Positions 42,401-51,161 are shown, counted from the first letter of the stretch. The stretch is 61,416 nucleotides of DNA from Prochlorococcus sp. AG-402-C09 (GCA_003279565.1 QCHN01000009.1:1-61416); one strand, 5' to 3'. Notes: generated by a model from the letters alone, not told the origin. Made by a program: numbers and translations.

Positions 42401-43009
42401 AATAAAATAATAAAAGAAAAGCTTATTAATCCATCATTAGTGTATGGATATTTTCCTTGTGGTAGAGTTGGTAATAATTTAAAAGTATATGATAAAGATC
42501 ATCAAAGTCTATTAGGAGAATTTTTATTACCTAGGCAAAGATCTGGAAAAAGATTTTGTATAGCAGATTTTTATAATGACTTAAATAACAATCAGCCTAC
42601 AGATTATTTGCCAATGCAGGCTGTAACAATGGGAGATTCAGCTAGTGAATATTCTCATAAATTATTTAGTCAAGATTCATATTCTGATTATCTGTTTTTT
42701 CATGGGTTGACTGTCCAGCTGGCAGAAGCGCTTGCTGAATATATACATTCTATTATTAGAATTGAATGTGGCTTTGAAGATTATGAACCTGAAGATATTA
42801 AAGATATTTTAGATGTTAAATACCGAGGTTGCCGTTATTCTTTTGGGTATCCAGCTTGTCCAGAAGTTACAGATTCTAGGAAACAACTACTTTGGCTTAA
42901 TGCAAAAAAAATTAATATCTCAATGGACGAAAGTGAGCAACTTCATCCAGAACAAAGTACAACAGCTATTGTTGCATTACATCCAGTAGCTAAATACTTT
43001 GGAATTTAA
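39461..43009 (+). CDS. metH: Cobalamin-dependent methionine synthase
   Basis: MetH methylates homocysteine from 5-methyl-THF through a cobalamin carrier. The 1182-residue protein has four modules. The homocysteine-binding domain (1-320) has zinc cysteines including GGCCGTRPEHIK. The pterin domain (about 345-610) contains VGERLNASGSKKVREL. The B12 domain has the lower-ligand motif GDVHDIGKNLVDIIL. The C-terminal reactivation domain has the AdoMet-related YRGCRYSFGYPACPE. This gene makes the cell need cobalamin, which fits nearby cobN and cobU. Confidence 0.97.
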   Translation: MTDFLDYLNSEKRPILVFDGATGTSLQDQQLNADDYGGESLEGCNENLVLTSVSSVEKVHESFLNAGCDVIETNTFGATSIVLDEYGIGNKAYEINLKAAQIARNVVNKYQTPEKPRFVAGSIGPTTKLPTLGHISFDELKNSYHEQAKALIEGGIDLFIIETCQDVLQIKAALQSVNEAIGSGKRIPLMVSVTMETTGQMLIGSDISSITTILEPFNIDILGLNCATGPEEMKDHIKYLSQHSPFHISCIPNAGLPENVGGKAHYRLTPMELKFQLSHFINDLGVQLIGGCCGTRPEHIKQLSDLSKELLSSEQRLITLSKERSIIPAASSIYESIPYEQDNSFLIVGERLNASGSKKVRELLNDEDWDGLVGIAKSQLKENAHVLDVNVDFVGRNGIEDMSMLVKRLVNNINLPLMLDSTDYEKMESGLKHAGGKCILNSTNYEDGPDRFYKVIDLAKQYGSAVVIGTIDEDGMARSAEKKAEIASRAYTDATDSGLKSYELFYDPLALPISTGLEEDRKNGLETIKAIKLIKEKHPAVHLILGISNVSFGLSSSARIVLNSIFLNEAIKAGLDSAIVSPSKILPLNKISEEEIKICLDLIYDRRIFENKVCTYDPLTTLTSYFDDSKKLLNKSTNNDDIKLPIEEKLKNHIIDGEKTNLHSNLDISLKKYKPLVIINEYLLDGMKVVGELFGSGQMQLPFVLQSAETMKFAVSYLEQYMDKSEVNQSKGKFIIATVKGDVHDIGKNLVDIILSNNGYEVINLGIKQDVNSIINAQKEHNADCIAMSGLLVKSTAFMKDNLKALNEEDISVPIILGGAALTPKFVNQDCASVYRGKVIYGKDAFTDLKFMDSYMKAKEFNNWDNISGFKEGAPEGITIGNYKNTNNDKKISIKKTKDNPIEDTSRSINISQIDPIKPPFIGPKFLLEKDIDITNVYKFLDRNALFAGQWQMKRSKQMSASEYKDFLLRKAEPKLDYWMNKIIKEKLINPSLVYGYFPCGRVGNNLKVYDKDHQSLLGEFLLPRQRSGKRFCIADFYNDLNNNQPTDYLPMQAVTMGDSASEYSHKLFSQDSYSDYLFFHGLTVQLAEALAEYIHSIIRIECGFEDYEPEDIKDILDVKYRGCRYSFGYPACPEVTDSRKQLLWLNAKKINISMDESEQLHPEQSTTAIVALHPVAKYFGI

Positions 43010-43043
43010 ATATCTTCCACAATTAATCAATTATTTTAGAAAA

Positions 43044-43271
43044 TTAGCTATTCATTTCACCGATAGTTTCTAATACTTCCATCTGAAACTCAGACATTGA
43101 TTCTGAGTCACTTAAATCAATGCCCTCTCCGGCGGCATTTTGAGTTAATTCCTGAAAGTGAAAAGCGCCCTCACCCGTTGCCAAAAATTCCATGGCAGAT
43201 GTTTCGCCGCTCTCGCGAAACGCATCGCATAGAGCTAAAAAAGCTTCGTCTTCGGAAAAGTCCCAATCCAT
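43044..43271 (-). CDS. Very acidic small protein, conserved-hypothetical type
   Basis: This 75-residue protein from the ATG at 43269-43271 begins MDWDFSEDEAFLALCDAF. I count 19 Asp/Glu, one Arg and no lysine, giving a strongly negative charge; lysine avoidance is striking in AT-rich DNA, where AAA codons are common. No domain is recognised. A GTG nine bases upstream is an alternative start. It converges with metH, 34 bases away. Codons look less AT-rich than those of neighbours, for example GCG, GCC and CTC. Its role is unknown. Confidence 0.65.
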   Translation of the reverse strand: MDWDFSEDEAFLALCDAFRESGETSAMEFLATGEGAFHFQELTQNAAGEGIDLSDSESMSEFQMEVLETIGEMNS

Positions 43272-43781
43272 TGAGGACACATTACTGAATCAGTTTTTAA
43301 CTCTTTCCCCCCTGCTTTCGTCAACCTTATTTGCCAATAATCTGAAACTATTTTGCAAATTGATAAATTTGAATTTTCTTGCGTTATCTATAAACCATTG
43401 CAGTGCAAAGGATTACGACCGAATACTGTTTTAAGAAATAATTCATGAATTTAAGCTTATAAAAAATTAAAAGCAAAAAAAAATATTTTCATCGAAACGG
43501 TTTAAAAATAAACAAGCAATTCCTGTGAGGAATTAAGCGGCCTCTAGAACGCCGAAAATCGTCTCTAGAGCGTCGAATCAATTGTGTGCATGGAAATGAT
43601 CATTCATGTGTTGGTTGGCCTGTCAGGAATGAATTTCAAGATTTCTTGAATCTTGAATACGTTCTTACAGCTCCTTAAATTATTGATTAGCCATTGGTTA
43701 ATAAGCTTTTATTTAAATTTTAAATTTATAGATTATTAATTATATAATCTATAAATATTATTTATCAAAGGTCTACTTGAG
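43272..43781. other. 510-base gap with GC-richer structured segment
   Basis: No convincing ORF is seen. Around 43,520-43,660 the DNA is locally richer in G and C and full of symmetry: AATTCC/GGAATT around a short loop near 43,520; a near-perfect 15-base direct repeat (CTCTAGAACGCCGAA and CTCTAGAGCGTCGAA) near 43,540-43,577; and a 9-base hairpin TTCAAGATT/AATCTTGAA at 43,635-43,657. A small RNA or a long 5' leader of the downstream adenylyltransferase gene is possible. A 19-20 codon ORF here is too short to call. Confidence 0.4.
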
Positions 43782-44618
43782 GTGAAGAGCGAATCTATAT
43801 GGTCAAAAGCTCTGGAGATTAGTAGAAATGCTGTTAATTGCGGAGCTATAATCCCTCTCAATACTTTAAAATATAAATCTAGTGATCTATATTGTGATTT
43901 CGAGCTTCGTTTTCTCAAAAGTTCTATACCTAAATACTTAAAAGAATATGGTCCTAAACGAAATCCATTCATTCCTTGGGATCCTAGACTGCAAATACAG
44001 AATATAAATGATAAACATACATTAATATTAAATAAATATCCAGTACAGATAGGGCATATGTTATTAATAACAAATAGCTGGAAACCACAAAATGGCTGGC
44101 TAAATGAAGATGATTTTAATGCTATTCAAAATGTTGATAATGATACTACAGGATTATGGTTCTTTAATAGCAGTAAAGAATCTGGTGCTAGTCAGCCTCA
44201 TAGACATTTTCAATTATTACCAAGACATTATGAAGAGAGTATTTGTCCCAGATATGATTGGTTTTGCTCTTTATTAAATAACAAGAAACACGAGTACTCT
44301 GAAATAGCTCATTGCATTGCCATTAGACAAAGGAATAAAAATAATAAGCTCAACTCGAATGATTTATTTAGCTCGTATAAGTCTATGATTAATGAGATGA
44401 ATATAGGCGAGATCGATGTAATTGATAAACCTTCAAAACCATATAATTTACTTATTACATCTGAGTGGATTGCACTCATAAAACGTAAAACGGATAGATC
44501 AAACGGCTTTAGTATAAATGCACTTGGTTTCGCTGGTTATTTTCTTGGAACACAAAGTTCAGATGTTGAGACTCTTATTAAATTTGGGCCTGATAAAATA
44601 TTAAAGGATGTAATTTAA
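43782..44618 (+). CDS. ATP adenylyltransferase / Ap4A phosphorylase family
   Basis: This 278-residue HIT-superfamily protein resembles cyanobacterial and yeast Ap4A phosphorylases, which split diadenosine tetraphosphate into ADP and ATP. Visible motifs are NPFIPWDPRLQIQNIND, LNKYPVQIGHMLLITNSWKP, and the catalytic histidine triad-like GASQPHRHFQLLPR. The start is GTG at 43782, preceded by a GAG-rich stretch. In many cyanobacteria this gene neighbours unrelated genes, as here. It converges with a small coiled-coil gene nine bases away. Confidence 0.85.
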   Translation: MKSESIWSKALEISRNAVNCGAIIPLNTLKYKSSDLYCDFELRFLKSSIPKYLKEYGPKRNPFIPWDPRLQIQNINDKHTLILNKYPVQIGHMLLITNSWKPQNGWLNEDDFNAIQNVDNDTTGLWFFNSSKESGASQPHRHFQLLPRHYEESICPRYDWFCSLLNNKKHEYSEIAHCIAIRQRNKNNKLNSNDLFSSYKSMINEMNIGEIDVIDKPSKPYNLLITSEWIALIKRKTDRSNGFSINALGFAGYFLGTQSSDVETLIKFGPDKILKDVI

Positions 44619-44627
44619 GAAGTTAAT

Positions 44628-44807
44628 TTAGCTTTCTAAAGTAGTAGTGGTTGAATTCATTTGTTCTTCAAGCTTTGATATTGATGCTGTAATAGCCGCA
44701 AGCTTTCTTTCATAAGATTCTTTAATGGATATTAAAATATTTAATTTCTTAGCTTGAAAAAGTTTTTTTCTTTCATTCCAGTTATTTGATGATTCGCAGA
44801 AGTTCAT
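44628..44807 (-). CDS. Small coiled-coil protein (59 residues)
   Basis: The reverse strand from the ATG at 44805-44807 encodes 59 residues starting MNFCESSNNWNERKKL. Residues 12-50 are highly helical with heptad-like spacing, and KLEEQM lies near the end. A Ser/Thr tail follows. No function is known. It is positioned neatly at the end of the adenylyltransferase gene in convergent orientation. Codon use and absence of competing frames favour a real gene, but no ribosome site is evident. Confidence 0.55.
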   Translation of the reverse strand: MNFCESSNNWNERKKLFQAKKLNILISIKESYERKLAAITASISKLEEQMNSTTTTLES

Positions 44808-44995
44808 TGCTGATTACAATTTGATTATCTTAAAAATAATACATAATTATTTTGATCTATGTGGCAATAATTTAGTTTTAAGATAATATATAGAATTTAA
44901 TATATTATATAATTAAAGATTAATTATATAAATTCAAAGCTAAACGTGTGTTGAAAATAAAAAGGCATTAATATGTGACTAGATATTAGGATCTT

Positions 44996-46033
44996 GTGGC
45001 GGAAGGGGTAGACAAGGAAGTTAAGAGAATATCAATTGATTTACCAATTGATCTAGTTAAAGGCGTCGATCGACTTCGCAAAGAGTGGGGAATCAGGGCT
45101 AGAGGAAAAGTTTTCGAGAGATTATTAGAAGTTATTTTATCTAATGATTTAGATGAGGAATTAATTGAGAATAAACAATTAGATTTTAATCATAATAGTA
45201 ATAATGATTCTTCAACTCCTCAAAATGGACTAGGCAATAGCAAACAGGAAGAAAAAGCACTTGTGATAGTTGGGAATAAGAATATTGAAATAAAAAATGT
45301 AGCTGTCAATGGCGTCAAAGCTAATGATCTTCTAGTTAATAAAAAAGATCCTGTCTCCGCAGGCATTGAATTACCAGGTTTTATTAGAAAACAAACTACC
45401 AACCTAAAGAGAAGTTTGAGTAAAGACAAAGCTTTTAAAAATATGGAAGACACCTCAATTACTACTATTGACATTGATGATTTACTAAAGGCAAAAGATG
45501 CTGCAGAGAAACATTGGATATATCTTTATGGGCAAAAACCGACTGAAAGTGTGGTAGAGGCATCAATGATATGGCTTGCTAGAGATATCTGGCCAAATGT
45601 AGATGGCACAGAAAGTATACCTTTCACTTGGAATGCGGCCTGTAAAATGCTTAATTCATATTGCGGAGAGTGGAAAATCGACTCGGTAACTTTTGATGAT
45701 GTGGTGATATTGGCAGGCGCTCTCGAAGACCCCTTTTCAGCTAAAAACTTAAGAAGTAGAATCCCCACTCTCATTCGTAGATTCGTTAATAAATTCAAAC
45801 GTAGTCAAAATGTGACTTCATTCCAAACGCTTGAGTCTACGATGACTGTTCATGGTGCTCTTAAGTTGTTGGGTTTACCAACCAAGGCTGGATCATCTCT
45901 AACCCTTTCTTTTATTAGAGATGCATATAAAGGAAAAGCTCTTTCCAATCATCCTGATTCTGGAGGATCAAATGAAACCATGAGAAAACTAAACGAGGCT
46001 TATCAATTGCTCAAAGATTTATATAAAAACTAG
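44996..46033 (+). CDS. Ribbon-helix-helix / J-domain fusion protein
   Basis: The 345-residue protein starts at a GTG. Residues 10-50 read as a ribbon-helix-helix motif: strand KRISIDLP, then helices with DLVKGVDRLRKEWGIR and GKVFERLLEVIL, as in CopG/Arc-type DNA-binding proteins. A polar linker (50-145) follows, then an unrecognised alpha-helical middle (about 150-275). The C-terminus (about 283-345) is a J-domain with HPD at 319-321 in SNHPDSGGSNETM and an NEAYQLL helix. It could tether an Hsp70 to DNA or be a DNA-linked regulator; this is inference. An AT-rich 188-base region precedes it. Confidence 0.75.
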   Translation: MAEGVDKEVKRISIDLPIDLVKGVDRLRKEWGIRARGKVFERLLEVILSNDLDEELIENKQLDFNHNSNNDSSTPQNGLGNSKQEEKALVIVGNKNIEIKNVAVNGVKANDLLVNKKDPVSAGIELPGFIRKQTTNLKRSLSKDKAFKNMEDTSITTIDIDDLLKAKDAAEKHWIYLYGQKPTESVVEASMIWLARDIWPNVDGTESIPFTWNAACKMLNSYCGEWKIDSVTFDDVVILAGALEDPFSAKNLRSRIPTLIRRFVNKFKRSQNVTSFQTLESTMTVHGALKLLGLPTKAGSSLTLSFIRDAYKGKALSNHPDSGGSNETMRKLNEAYQLLKDLYKN

Positions 46034-46753
46034 AATCTCATGTGTCTAGAATTGGTCCTTGTTTTAGTCTAGATATTTGACTCATCCTAGACTAAGTAGA
46101 TTAGATTCAGACCTTTTTTTGAGGCTGATAGTAAATCCTGGATTTGGATAAAATTAATCCGTTATATCAAATCATTATTAATGCTTTTGAATAAATAAAA
46201 ATCATCAAAGGTATATTTAGTCATTAATAACATTTTTAAATGCATAAAAATAGTTATTTTTATTGTTATTAGCTTAGAGAGATTTATTTGTTTTAATGCA
46301 GCTATAAGCTAATTATGTCCATCTTTTGTCCATTTAATAATAGGAAGCTGTATCTCCTTGGTATGAATCGATTTTTTGTTCTGCATAACTGTTTATAAAA
46401 CAGTTATGCTCTTATCTCGATAAAAAATATGTTTTCGTAGTCATGCTGCGCACGTTATTCGGTAGATTTGCCAAAATCTTCATTCTCGATTGTCTCTTAC
46501 GGGACTCCTTCTGAGTCCCATTTAGATTCTAATGTAAGAATAAAAAGACAACTTTTACCTTAATTTATTCTTATCACCATTTTACCAAGGCAGAAGTATT
46601 TAATGCTGTTCATTTCAAAAAGATTTTCTCGAGTTATCAAGTAATGCAAAAAAACATTTTGACATTTTAGTAATTTTTTTATACCTTATCTAATACTTCT
46701 TATACTGGTCTTATGCTTGGACTTATGTTGAGACAAATAATAGATCAATGAGA
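46034..46753. other. 720-base gap with several hairpins, possible small RNAs
   Basis: No normal gene is seen. A 7-base inverted repeat AGTCTAG/CTAGACT lies at 46,066-46,093, just after the RHH/J gene. A perfect 12-base stem GCATAACTGTTT/AAACAGTTATGC with a three-base loop is at 46,383-46,409. A GC-rich hairpin GGGACTC/GAGTCCC is at 46,501-46,519. Two tiny ORFs (27 codons near 46,314 and 23 codons near 46,444) end in or beside these hairpins. One or two small RNAs or leader-peptide units are plausible, but transcription is not shown. Confidence 0.4.
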
Positions 46754-49228
46754 CTAACTTCTTAGTTCTGCATTGATTTTTTCTTTAAGTGCATTTCTAA
46801 TTTTTTCATGTATTGGATTTATGTCTTCTTCTACTAGCGTTTTTTTGGGATCTCTGTATTTTATTCTAAAAGCTTGGCTAACCGAATCCTCGGGGATAGA
46901 GGAACCCTCGTAACGATCTATCAATTCAACTTTCTCTAAAAGTGGTCTTCCAGATTTCTTTATTAAATTAATTATTTCTAAGGAACTATATCTTTTTGAA
47001 TGAATAAGGGCAATATCTCTTTCCATAGAAGGAACTGTGGGATAATCCTTATAAATTCTTGTCCAATTTGTTTTTCTTGTCGCAGCTTTTATCAATGAAT
47101 CAAATTCAAGGTTAAATAAGTAAGTTTCGTCTATTAGATCAAATTTATCAGACATAGATGGATGAATTTGTCCAAAGAAGCCGATACTTTTTCCTTCAAC
47201 AAATATTTCAGAAGTTCTACCCGGATGCATGAAATCTTTATCAGTAAACTGCTTATCAATAGTTTCAATTCTTAGAACTTCTAGAGATTGCTGAAGTTTT
47301 CCTCTTGCTTCAAAATAATCCAATGATATTTGTTTTGATGTTTTGCCCCACTTACTAAATCGTTTACTCCCAGTCAAAGCACCTGCTAACAAATTAGTTT
47401 CAGTAAAGGTTTCTTTATCTTTTGTGTATGTTTTTGCTATTTCAAAGATCCAACACCCTTCAGCTCCAGAAGATACATTTCTGTGAAGAATATTAAGATG
47501 TTCATCCCATACATTTGTTCTTAATCTACTTGTCTCTGACAGTAATGGATTCTTGATTAATACAGCATTTTTAGCAGTGTTCTCAGGACCAACAAGTGAA
47601 GAAGTAACTACTTCTTGAAAACCATTGTGGATGAGAGAATTTCGTATACGTCTTTCAACTAATTTAGCAGGTGTTAATACTCCTGGCTCAAGAGGTTCGG
47701 GCATATTTGAATCAAAATTATCGTATCCAATTAATCTTGCTATCTCTTCTATTAAATCAATTTCTCTTATTAAATCAGATGATCTATAAGGAGGGATTTG
47801 AACATTCCAGCCGGTAGAGTTTGCAGTAAGTATGCAACCAAGTTTTTCTAGAAGAGTCTCAATTTCATCAGATTTAAGATAACGAAGTGTATTAGAATTA
47901 TTCTCTAATAAATTAGTATCTGAACATCTTAATTTACCTAGGATGCAGTTAATTTTTTCTAATCTAAGATTAACACTAATACTTCTTTTCTTAAATTCAT
48001 TGTTGATATGAGTCGATTTAATTTTCCCACCTAATTCTAATGAGATAATATTACTTGCTCTTTTTGATACAGCTGTTGTCATATTAGGAGAGATACCTTT
48101 TTCGTATCTACTGCTTGCATCTGTCCTCAGGCCTATTTCTCTACTACTATTTCTTATTGATGTTGGTGTAAATACAGCTGCTTCTAACCAAATCCTTGTT
48201 GTACCATGACTTACAGAACTATTGCTTCCACCAATAACTCCAGCTATTGCAATTGGAATATCATTACATGTAATTAAGTTTATATTTTCATTTAATTTAT
48301 ATTCTTTTTTATCAAGCGCAACAAATGATTCTCCCTCTTTACCATTTCTAATACCAAAATCATTTGGTATTACTTTTCTACCAACAATATTATCTAAAAG
48401 ATCTGCATCAAAGGCATGTAAAGGCTGACCTTGTTCAAGCATTAGGTAATTTGATATGTCTACAATTGGATTTATAGAATTTTGTTTTAATGAATTTATT
48501 TTATTAGAAATAGTTTTATTTATCTTACCAGAATTGTCTATATTATCTATATATGTAAGTGTATAAATAAAGTCTGAACCTATCGTTTCCTTATCTCTTA
48601 TTTTTGGGTCAAATTTTGTGAAGTCTTCATTGTAATTTAAACTTGGCAATGTCAATTTAGAATTTGTTATTGTCGCTATTTCTCTTGCTATACCAACCAT
48701 AGACATACCATCAGGTCTATTTGCAGTAATAGCCAGATCAATTATGGTTTCATTCAAACCAAGATAATCAACAGCATTTGTGCCAATTGGAGGGATATTT
48801 GATTCATTTTCTTCAAGAATTTCTATACCTTCATTAGTACTTTCAATGCCTAATTCCTCCAATGAACAAATCATTCCTTCGCTTTCTACGCCGCGTAGGT
48901 TAGAGAATTTTATTTTTAATGACTTTGATGATAAATAGGCTCCAACCTTCGCTACAAGGACGTGATAGCCTGCTTTTACATTTTGCGCACCACAAACAAT
49001 ACTTAGCTTTTTAGGTAAACCAACATCTACAGAACAAACTTTGAGCCTTTCGGCATTTGGATGCGGTGTGATTTCATCAACAAAACCAATAACAACATTC
49101 TTTGCTTGATCTGATAAGTCTTCTAATGATTCAACTTCAAACCCTGTCATTGAAAGCTTTTCAGCCAATTCATCAATATCATTGTTAAATTCGACAAGAT
49201 CTTTTAGCCAGGAAACAGATACCTTCAT
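46754..49228 (-). CDS. pheT: Phenylalanyl-tRNA synthetase beta subunit
   Basis: PheT is the tRNA-binding and editing subunit of the alpha2-beta2 enzyme. The 824-residue protein begins MKVSVSWLKDLVEF. It has an EMAP-like tRNA-binding domain (about 40-150, with PHPNAERLKVCSVDVG), the B3/B4 editing region (GQPLHAFDADLL), the B5 domain, a pseudo-synthetase core (VTSSLVGPENTAKNAVLIKNP), and a C-terminal ferredoxin-like anticodon-binding domain (YPTVPSMERDIALI). Length is normal. It diverges from rpmG. Confidence 0.96.
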   Translation of the reverse strand: MKVSVSWLKDLVEFNNDIDELAEKLSMTGFEVESLEDLSDQAKNVVIGFVDEITPHPNAERLKVCSVDVGLPKKLSIVCGAQNVKAGYHVLVAKVGAYLSSKSLKIKFSNLRGVESEGMICSLEELGIESTNEGIEILEENESNIPPIGTNAVDYLGLNETIIDLAITANRPDGMSMVGIAREIATITNSKLTLPSLNYNEDFTKFDPKIRDKETIGSDFIYTLTYIDNIDNSGKINKTISNKINSLKQNSINPIVDISNYLMLEQGQPLHAFDADLLDNIVGRKVIPNDFGIRNGKEGESFVALDKKEYKLNENINLITCNDIPIAIAGVIGGSNSSVSHGTTRIWLEAAVFTPTSIRNSSREIGLRTDASSRYEKGISPNMTTAVSKRASNIISLELGGKIKSTHINNEFKKRSISVNLRLEKINCILGKLRCSDTNLLENNSNTLRYLKSDEIETLLEKLGCILTANSTGWNVQIPPYRSSDLIREIDLIEEIARLIGYDNFDSNMPEPLEPGVLTPAKLVERRIRNSLIHNGFQEVVTSSLVGPENTAKNAVLIKNPLLSETSRLRTNVWDEHLNILHRNVSSGAEGCWIFEIAKTYTKDKETFTETNLLAGALTGSKRFSKWGKTSKQISLDYFEARGKLQQSLEVLRIETIDKQFTDKDFMHPGRTSEIFVEGKSIGFFGQIHPSMSDKFDLIDETYLFNLEFDSLIKAATRKTNWTRIYKDYPTVPSMERDIALIHSKRYSSLEIINLIKKSGRPLLEKVELIDRYEGSSIPEDSVSQAFRIKYRDPKKTLVEEDINPIHEKIRNALKEKINAELRS

Positions 49229-49344
49229 GACTTGCTCTCACAGGAGTTAAACATAGGTGGTTAAATGAATTTATAAAAAAGGGTGCTTAACCTAGTAAGA
49301 TTGTACTTTGTTCCCTAGACTCACAAAAGTTGAGCTAAGTTCAT

Positions 49345-49542
49345 ATGGCTAAAAAAGGTACCAGAATAGTGGTCACTTTAGAATGTACTGAGTCTAGATC
49401 TGTACCTAGCTCAGAAAAACGTTCAGCAGGAGTATCTAGATACACCACAGAAAAAAATCGTAGGAACACTACTGAGAGACTGGAACTTAAGAAGTTCTGT
49501 CCTGAATTAAACAAGATGACTATTCATAGAGAAATCAAATAA
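49345..49542 (+). CDS. rpmG: 50S ribosomal protein L33
   Basis: The 65-residue basic protein begins [16 protein letters not shown] and contains [20 protein letters not shown] and [16 protein letters not shown], the standard L33 signature. Only one cysteine of each zinc pair remains, as in zinc-independent forms. It is 26 bases upstream of rpsR, the usual pairing. Confidence 0.96.
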   Translation: MAKKGTRIVVTLECTESRSVPSSEKRSAGVSRYTTEKNRRNTTERLELKKFCPELNKMTIHREIK

Positions 49543-49568
49543 TTATTTCCTTTCATACACTTTTTAAA

Positions 49569-49790
49569 ATGACTAACTCACTATTTAAACAAAAACTATC
49601 TCCTATAAAGCCTGGAGATCCTATTGACTATAAGGACGTAGAATTACTAAAGAAATTTATTACTGATAGAGGAAAAATTTTACCTAGAAGACTTACGGGA
49701 TTAACTGCTAAGCAGCAAAGAGATTTAACCACAGCTGTTAAAAGAGCAAGAATTATTGCCCTACTTCCCTTTGTTAATCCAGAAGGATAG
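49569..49790 (+). CDS. rpsR: 30S ribosomal protein S18
   Basis: The 73-residue basic protein contains [20 protein letters not shown] and [20 protein letters not shown], followed by [11 protein letters not shown], which define S18. It follows rpmG and precedes the RNB-family nuclease by 32 bases, a usual cyanobacterial order. Confidence 0.96.
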   Translation: MTNSLFKQKLSPIKPGDPIDYKDVELLKKFITDRGKILPRRLTGLTAKQQRDLTTAVKRARIIALLPFVNPEG

Positions 49791-49822
49791 GATCATATTT
49801 TCAATATTCTATTATTGATAGA

Positions 49823-51106
49823 ATGTGCATTAAAACAATTGAGAGTGAAATTACAAATATAATATCTAGATTTGAACAACAAGATAATTTAAATTCTGTA
49901 CTTAAGGATCTTACCTATCTGAAAACATATTCTATAGATGATAATAAAACGGTAGAAATAGATGATGCTATTTCTTTAGAGAAGTTTTCTGGTCAGTACA
50001 AGTTATGGATCCATATTGCATCCCCTACATCGTATATTGATTATCAATCAGCTATTGATAAGAATGCGAGGAAGCTTATCTCAACTTCCTATTTGTCAAC
50101 AAATACTTATTACATGCTTCCCGAAATTTTAATTAATAATGTGTTTAGTCTATGCGATAAAGAATCGAGAGAGTCATTAAGTTTAGGTATTATCCTTAAT
50201 GATGATGGTAGTGTTTCTTTTTCAGAAATAGTAAAGAGTTTAATTAAGGTAGATTACCGATTAAATTATACAGAAGCTGATGAACTTATTGACTACGCGC
50301 CAAAAGAAGAAGAAGATTTAAGTATTATCTCAACTATTTTACAAAGTAGAAAATGTTGGAGAAAGAATTTAGGTGCTATGGAAATACTAGAATCATATGG
50401 AAAAATTATAGTAGAAAATAATATTCCCATCGTTAAGATAATAGATCCAACGTTATCAAGACAATTAATAAGTGAAGCTATGATCTTGTACGGAGATATA
50501 ACTTCAGAATTTACTAAGCTAAATAATATACCTGTTCCGTATAGAGTTCAAGAAAATATAGCCAAACCAAGTAATGATATTATACAGGATTCTTTTAATA
50601 ATGTTTTAAACAATTTTTTGCTTAAGAAAACTCTGGGTAAGTCCTATTATGCCATAAAACCGATGTCTCACCTTAGCTTAGGATTAACATCTTATTTACA
50701 TGCTACATCGCCTATTAGAAGATATGCTGACTTGTTAGTCAACTATCAATTAAATAAATATCTTAACAATCAAGATCTTATATCAAAACAAGAAGTTGAA
50801 CAAATTATAAATGAGATTAATAATATAGGAAGACAAAATATCATGAGATTTCGTGAAGATCAAAAATATTGGCTAAGAAAATGGTTCGAAAATAACTCAT
50901 TTAAGGAATACCAAGTTATATTACTAAATTGGATAAACAGATATAAAAATATTTGTATTTTATACTTTACAGATCACAAATTTTCTACTGCATGTAATTT
51001 ATATTCTAATTTTAATATAAGTATCGGAGAAAACTTTAATGTTAAAGATATAACAAAGAATAACAATGATAATATTGAGTTTGAATTAATTTCATCTTTA
51101 AAATAA
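49823..51106 (+). CDS. Short RNB-family (RNase II/R-type) ribonuclease
   Basis: This 427-residue protein is mostly the RNB catalytic domain. Near residue 37 the motif SIDDNKTVEIDDAIS aligns with the aspartate cluster of RNase II; the position equivalent to the second Asp is Glu here. LISEAMILYGDIT and the late HATSPIRRYADLLVNYQL are classic RNB blocks. The N-terminal cold-shock domains are missing and the C-terminal S1-like part is short, so it is much smaller than E. coli RNase II or R. It may still be active in mRNA turnover. It lies between rpsR and metG. Confidence 0.85.
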   Translation: MCIKTIESEITNIISRFEQQDNLNSVLKDLTYLKTYSIDDNKTVEIDDAISLEKFSGQYKLWIHIASPTSYIDYQSAIDKNARKLISTSYLSTNTYYMLPEILINNVFSLCDKESRESLSLGIILNDDGSVSFSEIVKSLIKVDYRLNYTEADELIDYAPKEEEDLSIISTILQSRKCWRKNLGAMEILESYGKIIVENNIPIVKIIDPTLSRQLISEAMILYGDITSEFTKLNNIPVPYRVQENIAKPSNDIIQDSFNNVLNNFLLKKTLGKSYYAIKPMSHLSLGLTSYLHATSPIRRYADLLVNYQLNKYLNNQDLISKQEVEQIINEINNIGRQNIMRFREDQKYWLRKWFENNSFKEYQVILLNWINRYKNICILYFTDHKFSTACNLYSNFNISIGENFNVKDITKNNNDNIEFELISSLK

Positions 51107-51161
51107 ATATTAAACATATATGTGCAAAAGTTTTAAAAATATAATATAATAATTTAAATAT

